A stretch of DNA of 64,000 nucleotides. Source: Gammaproteobacteria bacterium (lineage in GTDB: Bacteria; Pseudomonadota; Gammaproteobacteria; GRL18). The stretch spans positions 45,204 through 109,203 of the forward strand of contig JADGEK010000003.1 in the NCBI GenBank assembly GCA_016744395.1. The letters are read 5' to 3'. Both the position numbers and the translations under genes were made by a program. Below the pieces are notes generated by a model that saw only the letters and a program-made list of their open reading frames with translations, ran no database searches and was not told the DNA's origin. Positions 36,941 to 46,506 of this stretch are shown piece after piece (the stretch's first letter is position 1; every line of letters starts with the position of its first letter).

Positions 36941-37300
36941 ATGTCAATTAGGCTTGAATACATCGTGTGCAACAAAAATGGTGATGAATTGAACCGCTTT
37001 GATGTAAAAGCAGATGCAGAAGCATATGATTCAGTCATATGTGCGGCAGAAGACATCAGCATACTCTTAGAACCGCTGCAAAAAAAATTATCATTAAGTG
37101 ATGATCAAATTTATGGTATCTCTGAACATCTTGCCTTTCAATCGGATGAAGTTAAACTGGCTTTAAAACAGATCAAAAAAGTAAAAGTCCCTGTTATCAG
37201 TGAAAATGAACAAAAACCCGAAGCTGAGACAGTGCCTGAACCAGAAAAAAAAGTGATGACCAAAAGCGTCGCTACCAAAAAAGCAGTAAAGAAAAAGTAA
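36941..37300 (+). CDS. yebG: YebG family protein
   Basis: A 119-residue YebG-like protein (E. coli 96). Conserved parts are the N-terminal RLEYIVCNKNGDELNRF, the characteristic ADAEAYDSVICAAEDI and the helical segment to residue 85. The tail is Glu/Pro/Lys-rich (EAETVPEPEKK, then KKAVKKK), like histone-type tails. In E. coli yebG is SOS-induced; here no LexA site is evident, so regulation is unknown. GGAG is 9 bases before the ATG. Confidence 0.8.
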   Translation: MSIRLEYIVCNKNGDELNRFDVKADAEAYDSVICAAEDISILLEPLQKKLSLSDDQIYGISEHLAFQSDEVKLALKQIKKVKVPVISENEQKPEAETVPEPEKKVMTKSVATKKAVKKK

Positions 37301-37361
37301 AGAGTTTATTATAAATCGGTTTCAATGCTCTATTTTTATGAAAGCCATTTTGAATGATTTT

Positions 37362-37700
37362 TTAATGGCCAAGATGTTGATCAATGAGCTCAGCTAATTT
37401 TTTATGCACCTGAGACTCAAACTTATCCAGATTTTCATTAAAAACATCTAAAAACTGAGCGGCTTGTACCTGACTTAAATTTTTATTATTGATTTGATAT
37501 TGCATTTCAGGCAAAGCCTTATCATTTCTTGGGACAATATTCCAATGAACAATTTCAGAGTGAACAGACTGAAAATTTGCTTGCGCTGCCTGGCAAAATT
37601 CATCAATCAGCTCGTCACCTTGAGGCCCTAAACAACCTGGTTCCAGCCTGAAAATAACCGTTAATTTTTTTTCTTCTGGTAATGGTAAATTATCTTTCAT
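37362..37700 (-). CDS. Conserved hypothetical protein
   Basis: A 112-residue soluble protein. The N-terminus KKLTVIFRLEPGCLGPQGDELIDEFC is followed by VHWNIVPRNDKALPEMQYQIN and a helical C-terminal half. I recall similar proteins in other gammaproteobacteria, without a function. It is convergent with yebG. Confidence 0.6.
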   Translation of the reverse strand: MKDNLPLPEEKKLTVIFRLEPGCLGPQGDELIDEFCQAAQANFQSVHSEIVHWNIVPRNDKALPEMQYQINNKNLSQVQAAQFLDVFNENLDKFESQVHKKLAELIDQHLGH

Positions 37701-37892
37701 AAACCCATTTCTTTTTATCGTAGCAAGTAGAAAAAATCACCTTTTTAATAAAAGTGATTACTATATAAGCCCTCAAAGGATGATTGTACACTTATATTTC
37801 TTCAAAGCAAAAAAGTTCTAGAGATATTAAAAAGATTAGTGTTAACCTAACTGTCACATAATATTATTACAATAAACCAATGATTTCTATCA

Positions 37893-38798
37893 ATGACGAT
37901 AACAGCCACAAGCAATGCCACTGAAAAATTTGAAAAACACCTGGATATCACTTTGGAAGGTATGACAGCCATTGATATATTGGCAGAACACACTCCTTTT
38001 TCCAGACAAAAAATAAAACAAATCATGCAAAAAGGAGCTGTTTGGCTAACTCAGGGAAAATCAACCCAACGAATACGTCGTGCCAGTAAAAAACTCTCAA
38101 TTGGACAGATACTACACCTCTATTATGATGCACATATTTTATCTCAAACTGATTTTGATACACAATTAATAGCTGACGAGGGTGATTACAGCGTCTGGTT
38201 TAAGCCATCAGGAATGTTGTCTCAGGGTAGCAAGTATGGTGATCACAGTGCAATCTATCGTTGGGCTGAAACTCACTTACTGCCACAGAGAAATGCCTTT
38301 TTAGTTCACCGTTTGGACAAAGCCACCAGTGGACTCATTCTCATTGCCCATAGTAAAAAAGCAGCCACTGCTTTATCAAAGCTATTCAGTGAACGCTCAA
38401 TTGACAAGTACTACAAAGCACTTGTTTATGGTATTCCCAGTGCTCCTCAAATATTAGATACCCCATTGGAAAATAAGCGTGCCGTCACTAAAATTATCAG
38501 TGGCAAAAAAATAATCGAAAAAAACATCTATAATGATAAAAGCACAAACAAACAAAACAGCTTACTTGATATTCAAATATTAACAGGGAAAAAACACCAG
38601 ATTCGTCAGCATTTAGCCCAAATTGGTCACCCCATCATTGGTGACAGGCTTTACGGCAATGGAAAAAATGATAATATTGATCTCTGTCTGACAGCCTATA
38701 AAATGGCGTTTATATCACCGTTTGATGAGCAACAAAAACACTATGAACTGGGCATAGAATATTACCCCAGTTTATCAAATGCATACAAAGTAGAGTAA
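37893..38798 (+). CDS. RluA family RNA pseudouridine synthase
   Basis: A 301-residue enzyme that isomerises uridine in RNA. An S4-type RNA-binding domain (about 25-75, FSRQKIKQIMQKGAVWL) precedes the catalytic domain with HRLDKATSGLILIA, whose Asp is the nucleophile, and KKHQIRQHLAQIGHPIIGDRLYG. The exact target (23S rRNA or tRNA) is uncertain. It is three bases upstream of ppnN, so both share an operon. Confidence 0.9.
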   Translation: MTITATSNATEKFEKHLDITLEGMTAIDILAEHTPFSRQKIKQIMQKGAVWLTQGKSTQRIRRASKKLSIGQILHLYYDAHILSQTDFDTQLIADEGDYSVWFKPSGMLSQGSKYGDHSAIYRWAETHLLPQRNAFLVHRLDKATSGLILIAHSKKAATALSKLFSERSIDKYYKALVYGIPSAPQILDTPLENKRAVTKIISGKKIIEKNIYNDKSTNKQNSLLDIQILTGKKHQIRQHLAQIGHPIIGDRLYGNGKNDNIDLCLTAYKMAFISPFDEQQKHYELGIEYYPSLSNAYKVE

Positions 38799-38801
38799 CG
38801 A

Positions 38802-40172
38802 ATGAAAAAAGTAAACGAAAGACTGACTCCAGAAGGGAAAATGGACGTTTTATCCAAGTGGGAAGTGAATATCCTGCTCAATGCCAGTAAAGAAAAGTTT
38901 GCCAATGAATTCAGAGCCTGTTCTTTAGCCGTTTTAAACACAGGCAGTACAGAAGACAGCGCAAAGGCAGTACTGGAGCAGAATCCTGACTTTAAAATTG
39001 AAGTTATCCAGCAAGAAAGAGGCATTAAACTACAAGTTTGTAACGCACCAGCACAAGCCTTTGTTGATGGTGAGATGATAACTGGTATAAAAGAACATCT
39101 TTTTTCTGTGCTACGTGATATTGTTTTTGTTGGCAATGGAATTGAAACCAATCCACGTTTTGATTTGAGCAAATCAGAAGATGTCACTAACGCTATCTTT
39201 CACATTCTGAGAAATGCAAAAGTATTGCAGCCAGAGGTATTACCCAATATTGTTGTTTGCTGGGGTGGCCACTCAATTAATCCTGTGGAATACGCCTACA
39301 CCAAAGAAGTGGGCTATCAACTCGGTTTAAGACACTTAAATATATGTACTGGCTGTGGCCCTGGTGCAATGAAGGGACCAATGAAAGGTGCCAACATAGC
39401 CCATGCAAAACAACGCATTAATGATGGGCGATACATTGGCATCACAGAGCCAGGCATTATTGCAGCTGAATCCCCAAACCCAATTGTGAATGAGCTAGTC
39501 ATATTACCTGACATCGAAAAGCGTCTTGAAGCTTTTGTACGCATGGGACACGGTGTTATTATTTTCCCTGGAGGCCCTGGAACAGCTGAAGAAATTCTTT
39601 ATTTACTCGGAATTTTACTGCACCCTAAAAATAAAGAACTCCCCTTTCCTCTAATATTAACAGGGCCAAAGAGCAGTGAAAATTATTTCAAAAAAATACA
39701 TCACTTCATTGAAAAAACATTGGGTTTTGAAGCACAACAAAAATATAAAATTATCATTGATGATCCTGCTTTAGTCGCACGTGAAATGAAATCAATGATT
39801 GAAGAAGTATCTAAATTTAGACGAAAAACCAGTGACGCCTATTATTACAACTGGATCATACATATCGATCAAGAATTCCAGCAACCCTTTGCCCCAACGC
39901 ATGAGAATATGAGCAGTTTAGAATTACACAAAGAACAGGAGACTCACCTTCTGGCAGCGAATTTACGCCGTGCTTTTTCTGGTATTGTTGCGGGTAATGT
40001 TAAAGAAGATGGTATCCTCTCAATTGAGAAGCACGGTAAATTTGAAATCAATGCCGATGAAGAAATTCTCTCTCCCCTGGATGACTTACTCAATTCATTT
40101 GTTGAGCAACAAAGAATGAAGTTGCCTGGGAGTGAATACATTCCATGTTATACCGTAAAAAAAAGAGAGTAA
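38802..40172 (+). CDS. ppnN: Nucleotide 5'-monophosphate nucleosidase PpnN
   Basis: A 456-residue homologue of E. coli PpnN (YgdH, 454), which splits nucleoside monophosphates into base and ribose-5-phosphate and is regulated by (p)ppGpp. The N-terminal domain begins ERLTPEGKMDVLSKWEVN. The LOG-like nucleosidase core has TGCGPGAMKGPMKGANIAHA and the phosphate loop FPGGPGTAEEILYLLGIL. A C-terminal regulatory domain follows. DksA at 9.5 kb belongs to the same stringent network. Confidence 0.94.
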   Translation: MKKVNERLTPEGKMDVLSKWEVNILLNASKEKFANEFRACSLAVLNTGSTEDSAKAVLEQNPDFKIEVIQQERGIKLQVCNAPAQAFVDGEMITGIKEHLFSVLRDIVFVGNGIETNPRFDLSKSEDVTNAIFHILRNAKVLQPEVLPNIVVCWGGHSINPVEYAYTKEVGYQLGLRHLNICTGCGPGAMKGPMKGANIAHAKQRINDGRYIGITEPGIIAAESPNPIVNELVILPDIEKRLEAFVRMGHGVIIFPGGPGTAEEILYLLGILLHPKNKELPFPLILTGPKSSENYFKKIHHFIEKTLGFEAQQKYKIIIDDPALVAREMKSMIEEVSKFRRKTSDAYYYNWIIHIDQEFQQPFAPTHENMSSLELHKEQETHLLAANLRRAFSGIVAGNVKEDGILSIEKHGKFEINADEEILSPLDDLLNSFVEQQRMKLPGSEYIPCYTVKKRE

Positions 40173-40216
40173 GGCCCTCAATACTAAGCGTTTGAAATTA
40201 AAAGCCTAAGATTAGA

Positions 40217-40612
40217 CTAGACGCTTAGTATTGCTCTGACCTGGCCTTCTGTCACAGGCTGAGGTAAAACATAATCCGCATTGTAATAATCGCCATAATG
40301 ACCATCCAGTTTACTCACAAATTCATACTCCCGCTTACTGACCAGAAATATGAATTTTGGTCGATAATCAGGGTATTTCTGCAATGTAATGAGAAGTGAG
40401 TCTAGATTACTGATGTGATTACTACTGTAATTAGTACCAAAAGCATAAAAAAATTCAGCAACAATTACATCGGGCTTTTGTTTTTTAAGCGCATTCATTG
40501 CCTTTCTAATGGATGACAATTGAATTTCATCATAACCTAACTCATCATACAGACTGGATAACTTGGGATGTGTGGGTGATTCAATGACAGAAAAAACAAT
40601 CGGTTTTGACAA
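40217..40612 (-). CDS. Degenerate receiver-like protein
   Basis: A 131-residue protein with the beta-alpha pattern of response-regulator receivers: KPIVFSVIE, then KKQKPDVIVAEFFYAFG, PKFIFLVSK and ADYVLPQPVTEGQVRAIL. The site normally holding the phosphorylated Asp (DVIVxD) reads E in AEFF, and the conserved Lys before Pro is Gln (LPQP). It is probably a non-phosphorylated pseudo-receiver. The family is not certain. Confidence 0.5.
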   Translation of the reverse strand: MSKPIVFSVIESPTHPKLSSLYDELGYDEIQLSSIRKAMNALKKQKPDVIVAEFFYAFGTNYSSNHISNLDSLLITLQKYPDYRPKFIFLVSKREYEFVSKLDGHYGDYYNADYVLPQPVTEGQVRAILSV

Positions 40613-40630
40613 GTGAAAATTCCATTTGAG

Positions 40631-40888
40631 TTAAGACTTAAAACTCAGTTGCATATTTAAGATGATGCTTGTGACTGGTATTTTCAAAAGAGTCTTCCAA
40701 TTAAAACCATTTTGAGAATACCAGTCCCTGGCACCTTTAACCTTCTCTGTCCGACGCTTTGACTTATAGGACTTCTCATGAACATGAGACTTTTTCATCA
40801 GCGGGTGATTAAACAGAGGGTTTCTTGGAGCGACTGGCAATAGAGCTCCCATTTCCTTTTTACGCACTTTGCGCTTTCTTTTAGACAT
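40631..40888 (-). CDS. Small basic hypothetical protein
   Basis: An 85-residue protein starting MSKRKRKVRKKEMGALLP and continuing RNPLFNHPLMKKSHVHEKSYKSKRRTEK. Very basic and without a signal. AAGG lies about 7 bases before the ATG. Proteins with the pattern RNPL-x-H-PLxKKxxVHxKS are seen in other gammaproteobacteria; function unknown. Confidence 0.6.
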   Translation of the reverse strand: MSKRKRKVRKKEMGALLPVAPRNPLFNHPLMKKSHVHEKSYKSKRRTEKVKGARDWYSQNGFNWKTLLKIPVTSIILNMQLSFKS

Positions 40889-41001
40889 TTTTTATACCTT
40901 TTGAAATTAAATATTACCTGTTTTAAATAAACTTCGATATTATAACGGTGTTTGTTCGTAAAACATACTAATTCCAGCATGGATAAAAATTTATTACTAA
41001 A

Positions 41002-43464
41002 TCAAACGCTTCGCTGCTTTACTTTAGGAAAGCGAATAATTATATCTGCAGAAATACGATTCAAATTCAGATCAGGATTGTATTGACGTAATAACCAAAA
41101 TGGAATTTTATAGGTTTTTTTAGTCAATTTCCAAACGGACTCGCCTCTATTAAGTCGGTATTTATCAACACCAACAATTTGATTTTGTTCAAAAAACTCT
41201 TCCTGAAGTGTCTTATGATAGAGCATGCGTTGTGCTTCAAACTCCAGAGATGTTACTTTTTTAAAACTTAATTTGAGGCGTTTACCAACAACAACATGTT
41301 GACCATATTTCATTTTATTCAGACGCCTTAAATCTCTTGCTCTAATTTGTAGCCATTCAGCATAATGCCCTAAAGTCTCAGCCGCTTGAATTTCAATATG
41401 ATTTTTTTCGCTCACAGTATAATCACTGGGATCCGCCAATAATACAGGGCTTTGTTCAACCGAAGCAGCACCATTTAAATCATTCTCTAAAACTTCACTT
41501 TCTAAAGAATTAGAAATAGCACTTCCAGCAATCAATACCTCACCTTCAGCCGTTTCAGAAGGTGTCATTTTCTCACCCAGGTTTATTTCAGAAACCGTTT
41601 CCTTAACCACAAGGGGTTGCGGAGTCATTTCATTGATTTCAGTCCTAACAATGACTTTACCTGTATTTGTCATATCTGACGGTTGCATTTCATCTGAATC
41701 GAATGTTTCAGGTATATTCTGAGGTGATTTTAATAATTTAAGATCAAGCTGAGCTAATTGCACCTGATTTTGCTTAGAAATTTCATCGGGTTTGATCAAA
41801 ACCAGTTTTTGCCCTGGATAAATTTTATTTTTATTACGCAAATGATTCAATTTTAATAGTTGTCTGACACTGATTGAATTTTTTCGTGCTATCTTATCAA
41901 GACTATCCCCTTTTTTAACCCGATATATTCCATCATTTGAAACCGCTACAGGTTCAATTTTTGGTGGATTTTTTTCTTTGACTTGAATCTTACTTTTACT
42001 GGCAAGCTGTGCTTTTTGACTCCCTTTTTGAGGTAAAATTAAGACTTGACCAATTCTTATCACATGTTTATTACGCATATTATTGCTCGTAATCAAATCA
42101 CTCATTTTGATCCCGTAACGTGCAGCAATAATGGACAGTGTTTGTCCCTTTGTCACTCGATGATAACGATCTGCTTTTTGCTTATCAAAACGTTTATCCG
42201 CATTAATATGATTAATATCACTAATCACTTGAGCCGCATTTGGAGTTAATGAACGGTCAATTCGCAACTCATAAGAATTGGGGACATATTTATTATCATT
42301 CCAGATCGCAGGTCTTAAAGCTGGGTTAGAAGCCATTAAGTCTGCTCTATCAGTTTTCATTGTATCAATAATGGTATCAATACTGACATAGTCTGTCAGT
42401 TTCACAAACTCAAAATTGGCAGGAGGAGCAAGTTTGATATTTTTAAAATACAGTTCAGGTTGATTTGATATTTCAATGGCAGCTAAAAAAGAAGGATAAA
42501 AATTACGAGAAGCAAAACCAAAGCTTCTGCTTTTATAGTTTCTCAAAATGGTCACAATTTCTGTCGTACCTACTTTTTTGGATGCTCGACGCATTCCTGC
42601 AGCACCATGATTATAAGCGGTCATCGCTAAAGGCCAGGTGCCCGTTACAGCATAATTATTTTTCAACAGACGTGCAGCGGCTAAAGTGGCGATAAAGGGA
42701 TCTAAACGCTCATCAATCACATGATCAACACGCATGTAACGACGCCCAGTAGAACGAGTAAACTGCCACATGCCTGCAGCACCCACTTTAGAATAGGCTT
42801 TATAATTAAAAGAGGATTCAACATGGGGTAATGCAGCAATTTCTAATGGCAGGTCCATTCCCTTCAGTACGCTAATAATATAAGGTTTCCAACGCCCAGA
42901 ACGAATCAAACCCGCTTTAAATTTATTTGCCTGCCCTAATTGAAAGCGTATCTGTTTTTTTGCCCTGAGCAATGTTTTATAGGTGACATTATCTGGCCAA
43001 AGCGCAAGGACTCTTTTTTCTTCTGCATTTAAAGCAGCACCTTTTTCATAAGAAGTTGGATTTTTTTTAATGACTTTAGCCAGTTTATCCAATATGACTT
43101 TGTATTTCATTTTGAGTTTTTTAGTATGGCGCGAACGCGCTTTGTAACTCAGATTAGCAGGTAACTTAACCGTTTGATAGATAATGGATAAATCCACATT
43201 ATCATGAATATATCCCTCTGCAGTCGTTACTTGCGTATAAACCTGTTTCCAGAAATTAACATCTTTTTCAATTGCTTGAGGTTTAGGAAATAATTTATTT
43301 TGCCAAGTGTTTTTTTCTGCCAGTGAAGAACTCTTTGCTGAAGAAAAAGCAAGTAAAGAATAAGAACTAAAAAAGATAAAAACAATCAGAAAAATAAATA
43401 TTTTTTTGTTTGTTATTGCTATATAATTGATTACAACAGCATCCATTCTAGGTTGATTCATCAT
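41002..43464 (-). CDS. mltD: MltD-type lytic murein transglycosylase with LysM domains
   Basis: An 820-residue periplasmic enzyme that cleaves peptidoglycan glycan strands. An N-terminal hydrophobic segment (about 23-42) is followed by an SLT domain (about 210-330) with the catalytic Glu in LPHVESSFN, then GAAGMWQFTRSTGRRYM and MTAYNHGAAGM. Two clear LysM repeats (RVTKGQTLSIIAARYGI and RVKKGDSLDKIARKNSI), plus two weaker ones near the C-terminus, bind the wall. MltD of E. coli is 452 residues; the extra length is a linker of about 150 residues before the last LysM pair. Confidence 0.92.
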   Translation of the reverse strand: MMNQPRMDAVVINYIAITNKKIFIFLIVFIFFSSYSLLAFSSAKSSSLAEKNTWQNKLFPKPQAIEKDVNFWKQVYTQVTTAEGYIHDNVDLSIIYQTVKLPANLSYKARSRHTKKLKMKYKVILDKLAKVIKKNPTSYEKGAALNAEEKRVLALWPDNVTYKTLLRAKKQIRFQLGQANKFKAGLIRSGRWKPYIISVLKGMDLPLEIAALPHVESSFNYKAYSKVGAAGMWQFTRSTGRRYMRVDHVIDERLDPFIATLAAARLLKNNYAVTGTWPLAMTAYNHGAAGMRRASKKVGTTEIVTILRNYKSRSFGFASRNFYPSFLAAIEISNQPELYFKNIKLAPPANFEFVKLTDYVSIDTIIDTMKTDRADLMASNPALRPAIWNDNKYVPNSYELRIDRSLTPNAAQVISDINHINADKRFDKQKADRYHRVTKGQTLSIIAARYGIKMSDLITSNNMRNKHVIRIGQVLILPQKGSQKAQLASKSKIQVKEKNPPKIEPVAVSNDGIYRVKKGDSLDKIARKNSISVRQLLKLNHLRNKNKIYPGQKLVLIKPDEISKQNQVQLAQLDLKLLKSPQNIPETFDSDEMQPSDMTNTGKVIVRTEINEMTPQPLVVKETVSEINLGEKMTPSETAEGEVLIAGSAISNSLESEVLENDLNGAASVEQSPVLLADPSDYTVSEKNHIEIQAAETLGHYAEWLQIRARDLRRLNKMKYGQHVVVGKRLKLSFKKVTSLEFEAQRMLYHKTLQEEFFEQNQIVGVDKYRLNRGESVWKLTKKTYKIPFWLLRQYNPDLNLNRISADIIIRFPKVKQRSV

Positions 43465-43539
43465 TTTGCTTTTCCATGTTAGATATTTCAGGGTACCTCT
43501 ATACTACACTCCAGACTATATTAAACTGCGTTTTAATGC

Positions 43540-44085
43540 CTACCACATTAAATCATCAGGTATTTCATAATCTGAATAAAAATCATCATCTTCTTCAGCT
43601 TGAGTCGAAGGCTCATTACGTAAAATAATATAAGCTTCATCCCGCTGTTTTATTTTATCGGCAACAGGTGCAGGTACAACTTCATATTGCCCATCCAGTT
43701 TGACAATAGCAAGCTTGCCTTGTGAAAGATTGTCATGGGTTTCCTGAGTCAAAAAAACACGTTTAATGTTTTTATTATCTTCAAAATTATAAGCCAGATC
43801 GTCGCCATTTCCCTTGCTGACTTTATTTACATTAATTAATTGTTTAATTTGAGCAATAATGGCCTTTTGTTGAGCCTTTTCATCACGTTGACGGTTAAGT
43901 TCCCGATCCCGTTGCGCTTTATCCTGAATAGCCTTGGCTGCCAACGCCTTTGCCTCATCGACAACAACTTGATTATTACTACGCTGATGTTTCATTTTTT
44001 TATGTTTTGCACTTTTGGCTTTATTTGCCTTATTTTTATCAATTAATCCAGCCTTAAGCAGCTGTTCTTGAAGCGCATTTCCCAC
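43540..44085 (-). CDS. yaiL: DUF2058 (YaiL-like) protein
   Basis: A 181-residue protein typical of DUF2058: start MGNALQEQLLKAGLIDKNKANK, a long highly charged helix, then IKQLINVNKVSKGNGDDLAYNF and the C-terminal LAIVKLDGQYEVVPAPVADKI. The family is described as nucleoprotein or polynucleotide-associated, function unknown. No strong ribosome site precedes the ATG. The 287-base gap to the next gene contains only a hairpin. Confidence 0.88.
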   Translation of the reverse strand: MGNALQEQLLKAGLIDKNKANKAKSAKHKKMKHQRSNNQVVVDEAKALAAKAIQDKAQRDRELNRQRDEKAQQKAIIAQIKQLINVNKVSKGNGDDLAYNFEDNKNIKRVFLTQETHDNLSQGKLAIVKLDGQYEVVPAPVADKIKQRDEAYIILRNEPSTQAEEDDDFYSDYEIPDDLMW

Positions 44086-44328
44086 AAACTCGTCCTCACA
44101 TTTTTTTTACAACGGTTGAATAACAATGATACATCTTATCACAAACCATTAAAATCTATCCATCATCATAAGAACACAAAACCATGTGTTGACTTGCAAG
44201 AATCAGTAACTCTTTAAGTAAAGGGAGATAAGTCAATACAAGCAAAGCGATAAAGATACTGGATAAATGAACGACAAAGAAAGTTTAAAAAAACGGAAAT
44301 GGCAGCATGATTAGTGAAAAACTTTATA

Positions 44329-44366
44329 TTTCTTTCTTCAAACATTTGAACGTTTGAAGAAAGAAA
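44329..44366 (-). terminator. 15-bp perfect inverted repeat after the OmpA-like gene
   Basis: TTTCTTTCTTCAAAC (44329-44343) is exactly complementary to 44352-44366, with an 8-base loop. It is 7 bases beyond the stop of the minus-strand OmpA-like gene, so it probably acts as its terminator. Confidence 0.6.
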
Positions 44367-44372
44367 AAATAA

Positions 44373-44999
44373 TTATTGAGAGACTTGCCCATCCAGAATA
44401 ATCACTACACGACGATTGATTGCACGCCCTTCTTTCGAGTCATTTGAGGCTTTAGGTTCAGTTTCACCTTTACCAATCGCATCAATTTGATCATCAACAA
44501 TATTTGTGTTTTGCTCAAGATATACGGCAACCGCTTTTGCACGTCTCTCAGAAAGCCCCTGATTATAAGTTTCAGGGCCTGTGCTATCGGTATGGCCGAT
44601 AACACTCACATTAGAAGTGAGTTCTCCGCGACCTTTATATTTTGAAATGCGTTCATCAAGAACTGCTTTTGCATCATCTGATAAAACAGCACTGTCAAAA
44701 GCAAATAATAATGCTGCCCGAATATTGATTTCCTCAGCCACCGTCGTCGTGAGAGTCACAGCAGTGGGGGCAATCACCAATTCCTGTTCAACAACAACGA
44801 CAGGTTTTTCATAGCCACATTCTTCTAATTTTTCAGTGGTCTCTTGAAAACGCGAGCGCCAGCATTCACCATAGCTGTTTTTATAAACCTCACCATATGG
44901 ACTACCCACATAGTCTTCGACAAAACCATCATTAGCAAATGCCATTGGCTGGAATAAAACAGCTGTGAATACTGCTGCTAGAATTGCTTGTTTCTTCAT
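44373..44999 (-). CDS. OmpA family peptidoglycan-associated outer-membrane protein
   Basis: A 208-residue exported protein: signal peptide ending near AFAND (about 22), a short linker with two cysteines (GECWRSRF, EECGYEKP) and an OmpA/MotB C-terminal domain (about 90-205). In the latter are LLFAFDSAVLSDDAK, VIGHTDSTGPETYNQGLSERRAKAV and GRAINRRVVI, the peptidoglycan-binding residues. There is no beta-barrel, so it is probably a periplasmic or surface anchor between wall and outer membrane. Confidence 0.88.
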   Translation of the reverse strand: MKKQAILAAVFTAVLFQPMAFANDGFVEDYVGSPYGEVYKNSYGECWRSRFQETTEKLEECGYEKPVVVVEQELVIAPTAVTLTTTVAEEINIRAALLFAFDSAVLSDDAKAVLDERISKYKGRGELTSNVSVIGHTDSTGPETYNQGLSERRAKAVAVYLEQNTNIVDDQIDAIGKGETEPKASNDSKEGRAINRRVVIILDGQVSQ

Positions 45000-45151
45000 T
45001 ATTAATTCCCAATTTATCGTTCAAAATATTACTTAACCGCTATACACCTAATATATCAACGGCACAATTTCAACTGAAGCAGAGCTGAGGCATCAAAACA
45101 CAGGGAAAGACACCTGAACTCTACTCTCATTCAGCCAATTGATGTATGTAC

Positions 45152-45682
45152 CTACTTGGCTTTATAGGTGAATCGTTGTCCGCCGACACTGGCTGCAGCC
45201 ATTAAACCGCCTTTATAATCAGTAAAAATTGCTACTCCATCATTGTATTTTGTTTGTGTCGCAACACCTGATTTTATAGCAACCGCAGACGCTTGTGCTC
45301 CTAAAGCATAACTCCCCTTAATGAAGGCATTATAATCAGACGCTTTCTCAAAAAAGATAATCTCACTATAGGATTCTGCACCTGCTTGCCAGCCTACACT
45401 CAGTTGAGTCATAGTGGCTGTACCCGTAATGACACCCTGCTTATAAACCACACCTTTTCCATGAGCACCACCTACAATAAAGCCTGCTTTACCAATTGTG
45501 GGGAATACAGCATAACCATAAGCCTGCTTAAAGAAATTTTCGATGGATTTATCTTTAGTAACAAAATGCGCCAATGTTTCATTCGCTTTTACTTCAGCAT
45601 TTGCATCCCACGCCAATGAGTTTTGACTGGCAATTGACAAAGCAAAAAAGCAGGATATTAAAGTTTTAAATAATAATCTCAT
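45152..45682 (-). CDS. SYLF/YSC84 domain exported protein
   Basis: A 176-residue protein with a signal peptide (about 1-24) and a SYLF domain. The pattern AYGYAVFPTIGKAGFIVGGAHGKG, then TQLSVGWQAGAESYSEIIFFE, and the closing VATQTKYNDGVAIFTDYKGGLMAAASVGG, is the family hallmark. SYLF proteins bind membrane lipid. It lies 49 bases after the glycine-zipper gene, same strand, and likely forms an envelope operon with it. Confidence 0.85.
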   Translation of the reverse strand: MRLLFKTLISCFFALSIASQNSLAWDANAEVKANETLAHFVTKDKSIENFFKQAYGYAVFPTIGKAGFIVGGAHGKGVVYKQGVITGTATMTQLSVGWQAGAESYSEIIFFEKASDYNAFIKGSYALGAQASAVAIKSGVATQTKYNDGVAIFTDYKGGLMAAASVGGQRFTYKAK

Positions 45683-45731
45683 ATTTATATTTCCTTTTTA
45701 TTTCAATAAAAACGTTGAAAGTCTTGCCATT

Positions 45732-46208
45732 TTATTTAACCGTGTAACCTTTACCTTCAAGGCAAGCAGAGTAGGCACGATCGTACTGGCTTCTATTATT
45801 AGCATAATTACTGGCTTCTTGTTGTTTCCACTGCTCTGTTTTTTGAGCAGATGCATTATTCGCAGAGCTTTGCCTAACACCGCCAATTAAAGCACCAGCA
45901 GCACCTGCATTTCTGGCTGAACGAGAGCTGTCACCAATAATGGCTCCTAATGCCGCACCACCTAATGCACCTCTTACAATACCACCTGATTTTTGCTGCT
46001 GAGAAGGAGGGGCGGTTGACGTGGTCGGTACCTTCATGGGATCAAAGCCCGTTTGGCCTTTAGCCCAGCCATAACAGGAAAATTTGTCCTGCTCCATAGT
46101 GGCATCACTCTGCCCTTTGGCAGGAAAAATCATTAAGTCAGCCATAGCCATATTCATTACACTAAGCAAAACAACACTGGATAGCCCTAAAGTGATTGAA
46201 GTTTTCAT
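45732..46208 (-). CDS. Glycine-zipper exported protein
   Basis: A 158-residue protein with a signal peptide (about 1-23), a cysteine in FSCYGWAKGQTGFDP, and a glycine-zipper segment GALGGAALGAIIGDSSRSARNAGAAGALIGG. That segment is expected to insert into or against a membrane. The C-terminus SQYDRAYSACLEGKGYTVK is the usual end of YMGG-like proteins. Probably an envelope-stress or structural protein; no specific role known. Confidence 0.75.
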   Translation of the reverse strand: MKTSITLGLSSVVLLSVMNMAMADLMIFPAKGQSDATMEQDKFSCYGWAKGQTGFDPMKVPTTSTAPPSQQQKSGGIVRGALGGAALGAIIGDSSRSARNAGAAGALIGGVRQSSANNASAQKTEQWKQQEASNYANNRSQYDRAYSACLEGKGYTVK

Positions 46209-46506
46209 TAAATTTTCCTTATCTATTCTGAAATAAACCTGATTATATTCTATTTTTTATTAACAAATACTGAAGATTAAGAATTCACATTAATAATAAC
46301 TCTTTTTTTTATTATTTCGATGAAGCCAGCAGTCTTTGTAAGACTTAACCTACACAGCGAATAATCTATAAAGTAAAGTGACCAATAAACATTTATATTT
46401 TATAAAACAGTTGTTGGTCATATTAAATTAACTTACTATTAATTAGGATGTAAATTTTTTAAAATCAATGTCTCTCATCATAAACTAACATTTTAAGGAC
46501 TACAAA

